A DNA stretch of 64,000 nucleotides from Cordylochernes scorpioides. Its lineage: Eukaryota > Arthropoda > Arachnida > Pseudoscorpiones > Chernetidae. Position numbers and translations under genes: made by a program. Below, one piece after another: positions 11,306-21,929 of the stretch. The notes under the pieces were generated by a model. It saw only the letters and a program-made list of their open reading frames with translations. It made no database searches and was not told the origin of the DNA. Within the stretch, counting starts at the first letter, position 1, and every line of letters starts with the position of its first letter. The DNA lies in NCBI GenBank assembly GCA_030710605.1, contig CP092869.1, forward strand, positions 13,771,295 to 13,835,294, given 5' to 3'.

Positions 11306-11435
11306 GAAAATTAGAAACTATTATAGACGCGTATGATTCTTTTTAAAATTAAACAATTTCCATTGCAGTAAGGACAGTAGAAATTGTTTAAATTTTAAAA
11401 AGAATCATACGCGTCTAAAATAGTTTCTAATTTTC
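11306..11435. repeat. Foldback, about 55-bp arms, 19-bp loop
   Basis: The left arm 11306-11360 is nearly perfectly complementary to 11380-11435, with the loop at 11361-11379 (CATTGCAGTAAGGACAGTA). The same terminal sequence bounds the large palindrome at 46158-46571, so this is a short internally deleted member of that family. Confidence 0.85.
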
Positions 11436-11469
11436 ACAATTACTTTATACATAATAAAAAGACATTATA

Positions 11470-11670
11470 CACACACACAAAAGCTTTATTAAGACCACCG
11501 GTCTTATACAGATTCAACACAGGAAGCAATAATAGATGGAGCTCCTATACTCCAGGCAGCGCAGCACCCAATAACAGCCCTCTGATCCGACACATGTCCA
11601 ATGGTCACACGTTCCTTAGTACATACGTCATGGTTAGCAAATCACTGAACAGGCTAGTGTGGATCAGCCG
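11470..11670 (-). mobile_element. Retroposon family C, copy 3
   Basis: The plus strand reads CACACACAAAAGCTTTATTA then the GACCACCGGTCTTATACAG hairpin region, closely matching copies at 918 and 9932. It is truncated near 11670. Confidence 0.7.
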
Positions 11671-11765
11671 CGTTCTAGTACAAAGACATTATACATAAAG
11701 GCGAATAATTATGGTATTTCAATTTTTTGCAAGTGTTTACGAACTTCTGGGATAACCTTTTAGTT

Positions 11766-12740
11766 TTCTCATCTCTACACCACCTCAACGCCACAGAACA
11801 AAGTAGGAAAAAAAAGTTCTCAGGTTTTAAGTCAACAATACAAACAAATAAGTGGGTGGAAATCAATTTTAGACTGCAGCCACTTTCTATCAATAACTTC
11901 CCAGGATGTTACCCAAGCGTAGCCTCGTTTTCTACCCGCCCCTCCAGGAAGATAGCCTTCCGTCATTACATGTCGCAGCCGCCCGAGACTTCTTGGGAAC
12001 AACTTCTTATTGGTGCACTTTCTCCATCAAAACATTCGGAAATAGGGAACACTACATTCATGGACAAAACTTAAGGAAATTGTACCGTTTAGCACATACA
12101 AGATGCGTTCCTTAATTTCTCTCCAGGACTGGTTTAAATTTTTTTTTTTCTTTTTTAAAAGCTTGATAAAAAGAAATTTGCATAGTTAAATACTGGACAT
12201 TTGACCATACCTGACTGAAATAACGAGTCCCGCACGCGCCAATCTTAAAAAAAAAAAAAAGAAGAACAAGACAACTTCTTTGTACGGTTCGTGTTTCTAA
12301 TTTTTTTTTTTTTTTTTTGAATGGCCGCTTCTGAAATGCTGATTTATATAATCTACATTAAGTTTATTTTTTTAAAATACGGAACAGTCCAGGAAATTAA
12401 TGAACGCACTTTGTATATCAGGATTCAGATAATAAGTAACCGTACATTTTTGTGCATTGGTAAATTTATTTAACTAGAACTATTGAACATAGAACAGCAA
12501 TCTAGTTCCCTAACTGGAAAATACCTTAGAATTCTATCAGAGGAATAAAGCTTAAGAGAATTACTCAAGGAGAAATCGGCTTTATCAATATTTTAGGTTG
12601 TTTCTCATTAGATAATATATCTAAATATCTTGTATTCGCATTTAATAACACAAAGAAATGATAATGATATCATTAAGATGCAAGGCTATTAGAATGTCTG
12701 ACGTCAATAGAGATCGTTCAGATGTTCCCTACTCGAGATT
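11766..12740. other. No gene; contains a MITE-end fragment
   Basis: 12054-12100 matches the end of the MITE at 47393 (CATGGACAAAACTTAAGG). Long A and T homopolymers occur at 12139, 12248 and 12300. An open plus-strand frame at 11727-12074 (115 codons) has no family resemblance and ends inside the MITE fragment, so I do not call it a gene. Confidence 0.4.
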
Positions 12741-12741
12741 A

Positions 12742-12743
<2 letters not shown>

Positions 12744-12779
<36 letters not shown>
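12744..12779. repeat. (TA)n microsatellite
   Basis: About 17 uninterrupted TA units. The neighbouring minus-strand frame 12704-12964 runs through it (an Ile/Tyr repeat) and is unlikely to be coding. Confidence 0.95.
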
Positions 12780-12784
<5 letters not shown>

Positions 12785-14509
12785 AATGTAGTTTGTTATT
12801 CTGTTGGATGAATGTAGTGTGGCATGTTGGTTAGAATCGGTCGTGGTGGTTGAGTGATGGGTGGTAAGGATACACAGGATCCAGAGGCCCCGTGATGAAA
12901 TAGATCGGGGAGGAAAGATAGAAGGTCCGAGAACAACCCCTAGAACAACTGGTGTTGAGACCACCTCGGTGAGAACTGACTCTTGATCATCCCGTCTAGC
13001 CGCTTTTAAGCCGCTTTAAGTAAGATAAGTCCCCTAGGGGAGAATGAAGTCGTGATACTTGTTTACCAAGGGTTTTTTTTTTTGTTAACCTGGCTATCTT
13101 ACCTTGTACTCCAACACAGGCCATTTTATATATATATTTCCGAATATTATGACATATATGTATATGAATAACATGTCTGTATCTTGGAAACAATCGTTCC
13201 ATTCTAAACAGTGGCCAAATGTATTCCTCACGTTGAAACAAAGAAACGTAATTTCCATCCGTCCTAATGGGACTAGGTACATTGTGGCTGGCTCGATGGC
13301 CTTGCGGGAAAGTGCCCCATTTTTCTTCTCCTTCGCCACGATCCTATCTCGAATAGCCCAGGGTCACTTTCCTCAGGTGTGGAAGAATCGTGTACAATAC
13401 ATCTTATAGTCGTATTTCTACCTGTTTTCTTTTATGGGCTTGTGTACGATATTAAAGTGTTGATACCTTACCAAATTGGGGCCTTGCAAGAAGTTGAATG
13501 CTTTTGCGTGTAGCCATAGTGCATTCTTACCCGTTCGATTGCTATGGTGGTGTCTTGTCTAAATTGAGTCTAGAGCATCAGATTCTCATGTTGGACTTTT
13601 TGCATTAAAATCTCAAAGAAGTACTGTAGAGATTGTTGCCCTGCTACATATTCCTTCCAAAGTTGTTATGTCTATTGGGGTGGGGTCTGGGTGGTATGAA
13701 TTTATTATTTTTAATGTTTGTTGATTCTTTAGAAAGATTTTAATGACTTGAAATTTGGTTGTCTTATCTCTGTTAGTGTCTACGTTAATTTCTTCATATT
13801 TTAGGGTTTTTTATTAAGAAGGCGAGAGAATAAATAGAATTGATGAAATCTTGTCTTTTTACGAGTTTCTTGTCGTATCTAAGACTTCCTCTAAGGATTA
13901 TCTACCTAACGAGAATGGTATTTGAGAGAGAAGAACATCTTGTTTAAAGATGCACCAAATCACTTCTTTTTCTTGATTTTATCTGTCAAAATCTCATAAT
14001 TTCGAATCTTTTTTTTTTTCACATTACCAATTTTTATAAATTCGGACATTTTGACAAAATATTGTGTCGTCGAAAATTTATTGGTCCGAATCTGTTCATA
14101 GGAAGAAAGCGTTTTGATCCATGTTTAAGCAGGAGAAATGCCATTTTCACAATTGACTATATTTCATCTCCGACCAAATTACAATGAGAACGCCATTTTG
14201 ACAAGAAAAATGAAAGCAGGCAATAAATGCGCCTTCTCGTCCAATAAGTGCTGTATGTAGGGACATGCATATATGAATATGTTATCGTATTAACGCAAGT
14301 AGTCGCTTACGTCCATACAAATGCGTTGGACATTGCGATCTCATGTAACATGTATATGCCTTTTCTCTACTATTGTACTCGGGATTTTCTAACAAGAGTA
14401 ACTTGAAATGTTGAAAGTAAATTGAATAGTTCGATCAATTTTAAATCGACGGGAGATCGCTAAACCGTTCGATAAACCCTTTCAGAATGACGACCAGGTC
14501 ACAAGGGTT
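12780..14509. other. Long spacer without recognised features
   Basis: Mixed AT-rich sequence. Overlapping open frames on both strands at 12996-13409 are about 80-100 codons without family resemblance. No repeats matched elsewhere in the window. Confidence 0.4.
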
Positions 14510-15265
14510 CATGACCTACACCTAACCTAACCTTAAAACAACTTAAACCTAACCTTATAACAACCTAAACCTAACCTAAACTAACTAAAACCCAACCTAA
14601 ACTAACCTTAAAACAGCTTATACCTAGCGTAAACCTAACCAAAGCTAATCCAAACCTAACTTAACATAAACTAACCTAAACTAACCTTGAAAAAACCTAA
14701 AACCTAGCGTAATACTAACCAAAGCTAATCCAAACCTAACTCGATATAAACTAACCTAAACCTAACCAAAACGAATCCAAACTTAACATAAACTAACCTA
14801 AACCTAACCAAAACTAACCCTGAAAAAACCTAGCGTAAACCTAACCAAAGCTAATCCAAACCTAACTTGATATAAACTAACCTAAACCTAACCAAACTAA
14901 TCCAAACTTAACATAAACTATCCTAAACCTACCCTAAACTAACCTTGTAAAAACCTAGCGTAAACCTAACCAAAGCTAATCCAAACCAAACTTAATATAC
15001 ACTAACCTTAGCCAAAGCTAAACTAACCTTAAATAAACCTAGCGTAAACCTAAGCAAAGCTACCTAACTTAACATAAACTAACCTAAACCTAACCAAAAC
15101 TAACCTTGAAAAAACTTAGCGTATACCTAACCTAAACTAATCCAAACCTAACTTGATATAAACTAACCTAAACCTAACCAAAACTAACCTTGAAAAAAAC
15201 TAGCGTAAACCTAACCAAAGCTAATCCATACCTAACTTAACATAAACTAACCTAAAGTAACTTTA
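14510..15265. repeat. Degenerate telomere-like array (CCTAA/TTAGG type)
   Basis: About 750 bp of CCTAACCTAAAC-type units, resembling the arthropod TTAGG telomere repeat read on the C-rich strand. Many units are mutated to CTAAACCTAACC or CAAAGCTAATCC. A higher-order pattern is visible: an ACCTAGCGTAAACC block recurs at about 14622, 14700, 14829, 14954, 15039, 15116 and 15198, i.e. at about 80 or 125 bp. Being flanked by ordinary sequence, this is interstitial rather than a chromosome end. Confidence 0.85.
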
Positions 15266-15689
15266 CATCGTCATGGCGTCCACTCGGAAAAAAAGCAGTA
15301 TTTGTTTACCAACCAGCCAAAATGGACTGAATTAGGATAATAGCTTCTCACTATAGTGTATTCATATGCGATTGCTATAGTGGATTCGTATTTTATTTAG
15401 TTTAGCATCCGTCCCTGATATTTGTTCAACTAGACGTATCTGTATAATGGATAGAGTGATCGGCTGTGAACCAGCTGGGCACACACCAGCATGACTGTCA
15501 GTTCCGCAAACAACGGCGGTGCCCAACTGACAACAAGGACGCTGACGCAAAGTTTGTTGCGTAATGGAAGAGCTATTCTGACTCACTAACCTGGTGTCCC
15601 GTACCTTTCCTGGCCTGTACATACTGCCCTAGCTAACGCGATGTCTCCTTGACAGAAATTGGAATTTTGGACAGAGATTTGGCCTAGCT
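15266..15689. other. Spacer, no gene recognised
   Basis: GC-moderate sequence. A minus-strand open frame of 86 codons (15362-15622) has no recognised features. Confidence 0.35.
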
Positions 15690-15702
15690 ACATTAATAGA
15701 TA

Positions 15703-16014
15703 TGGAGGTCGGTGGAAGGATGGTCTAAACCGTTGGTTTTTGACCGCTACGACCCGGGTTCGATTCCCGCATTGGACACTTTTTTCTGACTGAAAATTTG
15801 CTCCAATGGCCCCCGATTCTTGCAAAAGTCCAACCCCACCAGCGAGTGCAAGTAACTAAACGGGGCTCTGGCACATTTGTAAGTGCAAAGTCGAACTGCT
15901 TTTCACATGTGTAGACATGTGGTGCACTTACAGTAAAAGCAGTCGCCTACTTCTACCCACCATGATTATCATGGCCTGTACCACGTGTACTAGGGATATA
16001 TAAGCAAAAAAAAA
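15703..16014 (+). mobile_element. tRNA-derived SINE (family T), full-length copy 1
   Basis: A 312-bp SINE with a 13-bp target duplication ACATTAATAGATA at 15690-15702 and 16015-16027. The tRNA-like head at 15707-15778 has an A-box region (GTGGAAGGATGGTCTAAACC) and a clear B box GGGTTCGATTCCC. The body is conserved among copies and ends in a ten-A tail (16005-16014). A 7-nt loop around TTTTTGA in the tRNA-like part suggests a vestigial anticodon arm. It probably was mobilised by a LINE; which one is not visible. Confidence 0.92.
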
Positions 16015-16027
16015 ACATTAATAGATA

Positions 16028-16270
16028 AACACCTCTTTGGCAAATACTGAGGATTTCATAGATCCCGTGCGGATCTGACGATCTGACCTTGGACTGATGA
16101 GGGCCATTAGCCTAAAACTACGGTCTTCAGGTGGATGCTCTGAATTTGCCTAACCTGGTGTAGTGGCTTTGTCACCGACCCGATGCTGCTAGTTTGCGAA
16201 GACAGTCAATAGGTGGTTCTTAGTTTAAACGTTTATTTTGACGGGAGAAATGTCCTTTCTTATTATTGAC
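16028..16270 (+). mobile_element. Hammerhead-bearing element, diverged copy
   Basis: Aligns with the minus strand of 35249-35526 over the ribozyme region, the GTGGCTTTGTCACCGA segment (about 16163), the GCTAGTTTGCG segment and the TATTTTGACGGGAGA end (about 16231-16246). The 5' arm is missing or altered, so no foldback is seen. It abuts the 3' target duplication of the SINE at 15703-16014, so the SINE inserted at or in its edge. Confidence 0.6.
16088..16131 (+). ncRNA. Hammerhead ribozyme motif, degenerate
   Basis: Stem I CTTGGA (16088) with TTCAGG (16126), two G-U pairs. Core CTGATGA at 16094-16100. Stem II GGGC-CATTA-GCCT. Then AAAA where GAAA is required. Stem III A-C/G-T around TACG, and cleavage triplet GTC at 16123-16125. 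The G12-to-A change should abolish activity. It is a homologue of the intact motif at 35382-35436. Confidence 0.65.
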
Positions 16271-16594
16271 ATTTGATATAATCCTGTAGAAATCTATTTT
16301 TGCTTTCACCACTACTGAGTCAAGCTTCTCAAATACTTTCATATTTAGATCACTATTTTTTAGAATTTCGTCCTTTATTATAAAAGAGCGCTGAATACTT
16401 TAACCAACTTATAAAATAAAATTCAATTACAATAAGTTCATATTTTATTAATTAAAGGTAAGCTTTGGAATTAATACCTCTTTTTCAGACACACACACAT
16501 TGTAGAAAAAAAATCTTGAATTAAACCTTTGTTTTGTAGAGCAAATTATTAAACTTTTAAAAATTATAATTAATATTATTCAAAGTACACATAC

Positions 16595-16850
16595 ACACGT
16601 GATACAGGCCAGGATAATCATGGTGGGTAGTCGTTGGTGAAGACTTTTACTGTGAGTACACCACATGTCTACGCATGTAAAAAGCAGTTTAACTTTTTCA
16701 CTTACAAATGTACCGTATCCCCGATTGTTTACTTACACTTACTGGTGAGGATGGACTTTTACAAGACTCGGGGATCATCGGAGTGAATTTGTATTCAGAA
16801 AAAAGTTCCCAGTGCGGGTTTCGATCCCAGGTCGAAACTGTCAGAATTAA
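16595..16850 (-). mobile_element. tRNA-derived SINE family T, diverged copy
   Basis: Minus-strand copy recognisable by CCAGGATAATCATGGTGGGT, the CACCACATGTCTACGCATGT block and the B-box equivalent GGGTTTCGATCCCAGG near 16817. It is much more diverged than the copies at 15703, 18075, 19785 and 38095, so older. Confidence 0.75.
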
Positions 16851-17084
16851 TGGTTTATTCCACTCCTCCATTGATCACGTAATCTCTTGTAGCTGGACTT
16901 TACATATAAGGAAATCTGAAATGGTTTTCTTAAAGAAAGTTCACAGAACACCGCGAGATAAGTTTAATTATTGCTGATACTTCAAACAGATTTTATATAA
17001 AATTATTCGACAAACATAAGCAGTTTTATACTTCTCAGTTATACGGGAAGAATGTTGTTTATTTGTTAAGTGAACTGATATCCC

Positions 17085-17165
17085 ACATCATTGGACGAAT
17101 GTGGCCATGTTTGTATATAAAAGAGGGTTGTAACGGGATGCGAGGAGTCGTGGAGTGGTGTTCGG
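17085..17165 (+). promoter_or_regulatory. Promoter-like block in a dispersed repeat
   Basis: CATTGGACGAATGTGGCCATG followed about 15 bases later by TATATAAAAGAGGG (TATA-box-like, about 17116). A second copy lies in opposite orientation at 21165-21255 (AATTGGACGAATGTGGCAAT then TATATAAGAGGGG). The conserved ATTGG plus TATA arrangement suggests a core promoter inside an LTR or retrogene 5' region; no adjoining gene is visible. Confidence 0.4.
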
Positions 17166-17337
17166 GCATGAACATGGGCACAGGTTTTCATTAAGATAAA
17201 GGTTGCCTGGCTAGTATTCATATTTCCGTAAAAAATAGCCACTTCGCATGAAAACGCCCTTGCAATCTCAAAACAATTTTTAACGCCTTGCCAAATTCTG
17301 TATTTTTATTTATTTATCCTGACGAGAGAAGGCAAAA

Positions 17338-17557
17338 GATTTTTAAAATTACAAAATATTTTCTCACAATGAGTTTCTTTTTTATTAAAAAATGCTAGCT
17401 TTCAAGTGATAATCGCTCTTCAACGGGCTTAATAAAACATCGACTTTATCCTATCAGAAATCGTTGAAGAGAGATTATCACTTGAAAGCTAGCGTTTTTT
17501 AAAAATAAAAGGAAACTCATTGTGAGAAAATATTTTGTAATTTTAAAACTTTTTTCA
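17338..17557. repeat. Foldback with about 95-bp arms
   Basis: The left arm (to about 17433) and right arm (from about 17463) are inverted copies. Both include a CTAGCTTTCAAGTGATAATC-type segment and TTCTCACAATGAG. The short centre is at 17435-17462. A single arm of the same family lies at 27795-27905. Confidence 0.75.
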
Positions 17558-17960
17558 CGATTTAATCATGAATAAAACAAAATATTTTTGTTGAAACGTT
17601 AAGAAAATAAAACTTTAACTGGTCGATAGGTCTTTTTTTACAGAAATATGGATACAGGTTTGTCCATCAGTCTTAGCATGATTCTCAGCCACCTGTCTTG
17701 TATCTGAAGAGGTCAATCAACACTTCCAAAACATCTTAAACTGCTGTGGGGTCAGGCATGAGGAAATCCATCGCCCTACATCGGTGAAAAGTGAAAAGTA
17801 AACCGGGTTTGGACTAACGATCAGCTTTTGTCTGTCCATTGTCTCTCTCTCCCTAGCTAGGGACTCGTTGGAACTGGAAGCGTAGCGTTAGAGGGGACTT
17901 AAGACTTGGTATAGCTGTCACTAGACCCAACATTCAAACTTTGTTCTAATTATGAAATAT

Positions 17961-18627
17961 TGTTGCACCAGGTTACAGCTTGTCAGACTCTTCAACCTTC
18001 ATTCTCTCATGTACCGTGTCTTGCATCTTACCAGAGCGTTTTCCAACCATCCTATAAAATTTATATAAGGGAATGGGAGTCGGTGGAAGGCTGGTTAAAC
18101 CGTTTGGTTTTCGACTACTACGACTCGGGTTCGATTCCCGTATTGGACACTTTTTTCTGATTTAAAAAAATGCTCCAATGGCCCCCGATTCTTGCAAAAG
18201 TCTAACCCCACCAGCGAGTTCAAGTAACCAAACGGGGCTCTGGCACATTTGTAAGTGCAAAGTCGAACTGCTTTTCACATGTGTAGACATGTGGTGCACT
18301 TACAGTAAAAGCAGTCGCTAACTACCCACCATGATTATCATGGCCTGTACCACGTGTACTAGAGATAATTAATATATATATGTATATGGGAATAATGAGA
18401 TAACTCTACTTTAAGTAGCCTCCAGAAATTTATTTCTCACATCAAAGAGAGCAGTGAAGTCATACAGTGTACCTAAATACAAATGGTGATTTTTATAATA
18501 CATAAATTAGTTTATAATATATGTATATTCTGTTTAATAAATATAAAAATATAAATTTAAATTTAAAATATATGAAAAATAATATCACAAATTAAGATAA
18601 AATAGGTGCCTTAGCCATGATGCAACA
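17961..18627 (+). mobile_element. Solo LTR-like element, copy 2, split by a SINE
   Basis: Same family as 5662-6005: starts TGTTGCACCAGG, ends ATGCAACA, again between ATAT (17957-17960 and 18628-18631). The LTR is interrupted at about 18075 by a tRNA-SINE; the two halves join across GGGAAT and then align with copy 1. Confidence 0.7.
18075..18380 (+). mobile_element. tRNA-derived SINE family T, copy 2
   Basis: tRNA-like head with B box GGGTTCGATTCCC (about 18127) and a body matching copy 1. It lacks a long A tail. An imperfect duplication (ATATAAGGGAAT left, GTATATGGGAAT right) flanks it inside the solo LTR. Confidence 0.9.
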
Positions 18628-18639
18628 ATATAAACTTCT

Positions 18640-19030
18640 CAATCGTTTTCTGTGAAAAATAGACACTTCGGCCAGTTAGAGTTTTTTTATATTGTCGCGT
18701 AGAAAATGACACTGAGAAACTCGCCTTGTAAAGTTTAAAGAAACTTAACTTTCCAAAAATAAACTTAGACGTTGAGTTTTAAATGACTTCCAAGAAAGAT
18801 AATGTTTATTCTCTCTCTGCCCGTGGCGCGGTCTCCTCGAGCCACGAGTCACAAGCTCTTCTACCCTTCTAATGCTGTTTTCTCAACTTCTTGAAATAGA
18901 GCTTCAGATCATATATAAATACCGCAATATTCTCAACGTTTCAACAAAATTCTTTTATCTTCTTCAGGAGAAAAATAAAGCATTTGGCAAGGTGTTAAAA
19001 ATTGCTCTGAGGTTGCAAGGACGTTCCTAC
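18640..19030 (-). repeat. Dispersed repeat (GAAACGTTGAGAA family)
   Basis: Contains ACACTTCGGCCAGTTAGAG and, further right, CTCAACGTTTCAACAAAATT. Related sequence recurs at 17581-17645, 29620-29660, 30005-30075, 37985-38060 and 51790-51850. The family usually reads TTTTTGTTGAAACGTTGAGA followed by an ACTGGCCGAAGTGTC block. Function is unknown. Confidence 0.6.
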
Positions 19031-19699
19031 GTGATTTTTCGAATTTAGTACAACATCAAAGCACGATACCGATACTGGAACTGCCGCTGTATCAGACCTC
19101 TCATCAAAGAGGCCTTCTCCATCCTGCGGTTGGCTTCGGACCTTCGCGGCTGGCTCTTCTTAACTAAGGCTAAAGCTTTGGTGGTAAAACCTATCTTCCT
19201 ACGTTACTGATTGTTGGCAGTTGTACAATTTAATCCATAATTTTGCTTTATTGCTTAGTTAATTTATCTTTAGGTTAGCAAAACCTAATGAAGATATAAA
19301 ACATCACTACAAACATTCAAATTAAACTTTAAAAAACGAGTAGAAACCAACTTAGTGTTGTTCACTTAACACTGAAGTGGATACTAAGTATATTATCAAC
19401 CAGCAGGTTCTTCTGTACAAATTTTGGTGTCTACACTCACTCACATCCTGTAGATCCTATTAATTCCATATGCAGCAGCGCCAAGTTAAAACATCCGTTG
19501 ACGTCTAAAGTCCTTGAGTTTCTGCAAGCTATCTGAAGTTGGAACAAATAACAAAGCCTTTCTTCTATCTGAAGGAATTCAACTACATCCTTTATACCTG
19601 TCAGGTACAACTTGGAATGCTGAATTATTGTTTCAGATTCCTGGTATATATGAACCTGCAAATAACATCACGACTAATACAATACATTTTATATATAAT
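19031..19699. other. Spacer, no gene recognised
   Basis: A segment around 19290-19400 (ACATCACTACAAACATTC, CACTTAACACTGAAGTGGAT) recurs at 22400-22520, so it is part of a dispersed repeat. Overlapping short open frames at 19437-19756 are not convincing. Confidence 0.4.
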
Positions 19700-20262
19700 G
19701 TTGTACTAAAAGTTCGTATTTTTCTTATTACTTTACCAATAATATTATTACGGTGAATACATCTTCTTCTTTCTTATCTCAAAGCCATGATAATCATGAT
19801 GGGTAGTTAGCGACTGCGTTTACTGTAAGCGCACCACATGTCTACACATATGAAAAGCAGTTCGACTTTGCACTTACAAATGTGCCAGAGCCCCGTTTGA
19901 TTACTTGCACTCGCTAGTGGGGTTGGACTTTTGCAAGAATCGGAGGCCATTGGAGCATTTTTTTTTAACAGAAAAAAGTGTCCAATGCGGGAATCGAACC
20001 CGGGTCGTAGTGGTCGAAAACCAAACGGTTTAACCAGCCTTCCACCTACCCCCGTTGGAATACGGTGAATACATAATACAATTACTTTATATATAATACA
20101 AAGACATTATACATAACGGCGAATAATATTATTACGGCGAATACATAATAATACATAATACAATTACTTTATACATAATACAAAGACATTATACATAACG
20201 GCGAATAATATTGGTATTTCAATTATTTGCAAGTGGTTACGAACTTTTGGGATACCCATGTA
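19700..20262 (-). mobile_element. Mariner-like MITE family L, with nested SINE
   Basis: Ends GTTGTACTAAAAGTTCG (about 19703) and GAACTTTTGGGATACCC (20242-20258) match the MITE at 34169. The interior contains a tandem duplication of the AAGACATTATACATAACGGC segment (20101 and 20184) and a SINE at 19785-20055. A tail fragment of the family A/B retroposon (CTTCTTCTTTCTTATCTC, 19763-19780) sits at the SINE edge. Confidence 0.6.
19785..20055 (-). mobile_element. tRNA-derived SINE family T, copy 3
   Basis: The minus strand carries the tRNA-like head with B box GGGTTCGATTCCC (plus strand GGGAATCGAACCC, 19988-20000). The body closely matches copies 1, 2 and 4. Confidence 0.9.
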
Positions 20263-20630
20263 GAAAACCTGTCTCCATAGCTTTAAAAACATTGTGACTT
20301 TAACAACCATGCATTGAAATTTCGGAATATGCGACTTTATTACTTTCTCTGTATGCAACAATTATATGATGAGAGAATTATTTTTTTTGTAAATTGAGAT
20401 CATTTTTTTCCTCCAGTTATTTACATCTAGTAAGGAAATGAAAAATTCTTCCATTTATTATATATAGATGGCACTTTATCGCTTTGTAATTAATTTATGC
20501 CTAACTGGCCTTGTCCTTATTGTTTGCGGAAGAGCATTGCTCGATGCAAATATTTATATGTAATTATACTGTTCTAGAAGCGTATGTCCATAATTTGCTT
20601 GAATATCATTTGTAAGATTTCATCCTTCAT
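20263..20630. other. AT-rich spacer
   Basis: Nothing recognised. Short AT tracts lie around 20382 and 20460. Confidence 0.4.
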
Positions 20631-20639
20631 TGCAGCGTC

Positions 20640-20810
20640 TATAAGCAGAATCGTCCAATACAGTATTAGAGCTCTAAGAAGCGTTCTGGTGGATTGAATT
20701 GGCGAAACCATTGGGAGGGTTCACCACTGATTAGTCAAGCACTTCCCAATATATTCTTCATCGCAGTAAGGACAGTAGAAGTTTATTTTGTGTTTGAAAA
20801 AAAAAAGAAA
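20640..20810 (+). repeat. Structured repeat with CTGATGAG/CGAAAC motifs, copy 1
   Basis: Member of a family with copies at 22780, 34400, 46230 (minus), 46434 and 52560. The core reads TTGGCGAAACC, TGGGAGGGTTCACC, CTGATTAGTCAA, CTTCCCAA. TTGG pairs with TCAA here where other copies have CTGG with CCAG. Confidence 0.75.
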
Positions 20811-21164
20811 CTTTCATGTTTTATTATGCTTCCATTTCTTATGTATAGATAGAACGTTATCGCCTTGTACGGAGAGGAATGTTATAAACGTGACAAAGGT
20901 TACTATTACGGGTTACCACACAAAATGGAATAAACTAGGGCCTAAAGTAAATGTAACTTAATACACAGCGTACACTCAAGAGTACAACACCAACAACAAG
21001 AAGGAGGTAAATGAAACTCGCGATTGGTAAAATAAAAACAAAACAGTACTTTATTGTAGCGTTGGTAGGAATCGGACTCAGGTCACATCGGGATGCGAAG
21101 AGATTCCCCAGACACGGAAAAACCACGTAGTAAAACACTTTAAGCATCTCCACACAAATTCTCA

Positions 21165-21255
21165 ACGCTCTGGGGCCCCCTCGCATTCCCTTAGTCCCCT
21201 CTTATATACAGACATTGCCACATTCGTCCAATTAGAAGGTGTGAGAGATTGGTTC
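21165..21255 (-). promoter_or_regulatory. Promoter-like block, second copy
   Basis: Inverted homologue of 17085-17165. On the minus strand ATTGGACGAATGTGGCAATG is followed by TATATAAGAGGGG and a GGGAATGCGAGGGGGC segment. Described with that copy. Confidence 0.4.
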
Positions 21256-21739
21256 ACTAACAAACTAGACAACATTCTTTCCGTTAAAGCCTGATCAGAA
21301 AAAAAAACTGAAAATGTTTGTCAATATAATTTGACAAACGAATGATTTCTTTCTTTATGGGATGGGTCAAGGAATTTACTGACCGTTCTTAATCTCATTT
21401 TAAGGAAGCATTGATGATTTGGCTGATGAGGTCGGAAGGAAACACAGCTCAAATAGCCGAAGGTCATCGCCGCGATGCCTCTTCAAGCGTCCGTCCTCCT
21501 GTAACCCAGATTTTTTTATCACCGGTCGGCCTTGTTTGGGGGTGGCTTTGTGGGACAGCCGCTACGTACTCATTCAGCACCTATTTACATACTGAACAAA
21601 GGACTTGTCACTCTTAAAAACACCTTCTGGAGATTTAGCAACCCACTGAAGACGCTGAGAACTATTTCAGAAAAGAAAAATATAGCAATAGAACGCTATA
21701 ATTTCTACAGATCAATTGTAAATAGATTCATACACAAAA
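21256..21739. other. Spacer, no gene recognised
   Basis: A GC-moderate part at 21411-21620 has two overlapping open frames, neither recognisable. Confidence 0.35.
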
Positions 21740-21915
21740 GAGGTAGTGAGGAAAGTTTCAGAATAGATGTGTAAATAAATCCATTTTCAAACAAAGGCTC
21801 ACGTGCACATGGGGAAAGGGAGAAAAAATTACTGTATTACTTTGTTGTTGTATGGCGAATCCATACAGGGCAATGGGCCCTAATAAAAGCCTTTTTGTTG
21901 TTTGTTTGTTGTTAA
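21740..21915 (+). mobile_element. LINE-like 3' end with hairpin and poly(A) signal
   Basis: GGGCAATGGGCCC (about 21868) is followed by TAATAAAAGCC and a (TTTGTTG)n tail. The order hairpin, AATAAA, simple tail parallels family C (AAGACCGGTGGTCTT, AATAAAGC, (TG)n). An upstream open frame ends at 21774 in FYRSIVNRFIHKR..., possibly the tail of the encoded protein, but it is not identified. Confidence 0.45.
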
Positions 21916-21929
21916 CAAAGGACTTGTCG

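Larger units (their letters stand above)
11185..11765 (-). mobile_element. Mariner-like MITE family L, interrupted copy
   Basis: Right end GTTTACGAACTTCTGGGATAAC (11730-11752) and left part near 11185-11275 match the ends and interior of the MITE at 34169-34358 (ends ACAAGGTTATCC and GGACAACCTTATA). The middle is displaced by a palindrome (11306-11435) and a family C copy (11470-11670). Confidence 0.55.

Noticed and set aside
15703-15778. Possible functional tRNA gene
   Set aside because: B box and A-box-like parts are present, but acceptor and anticodon arms do not pair and the unit is a SINE head repeated in the window with target duplications.
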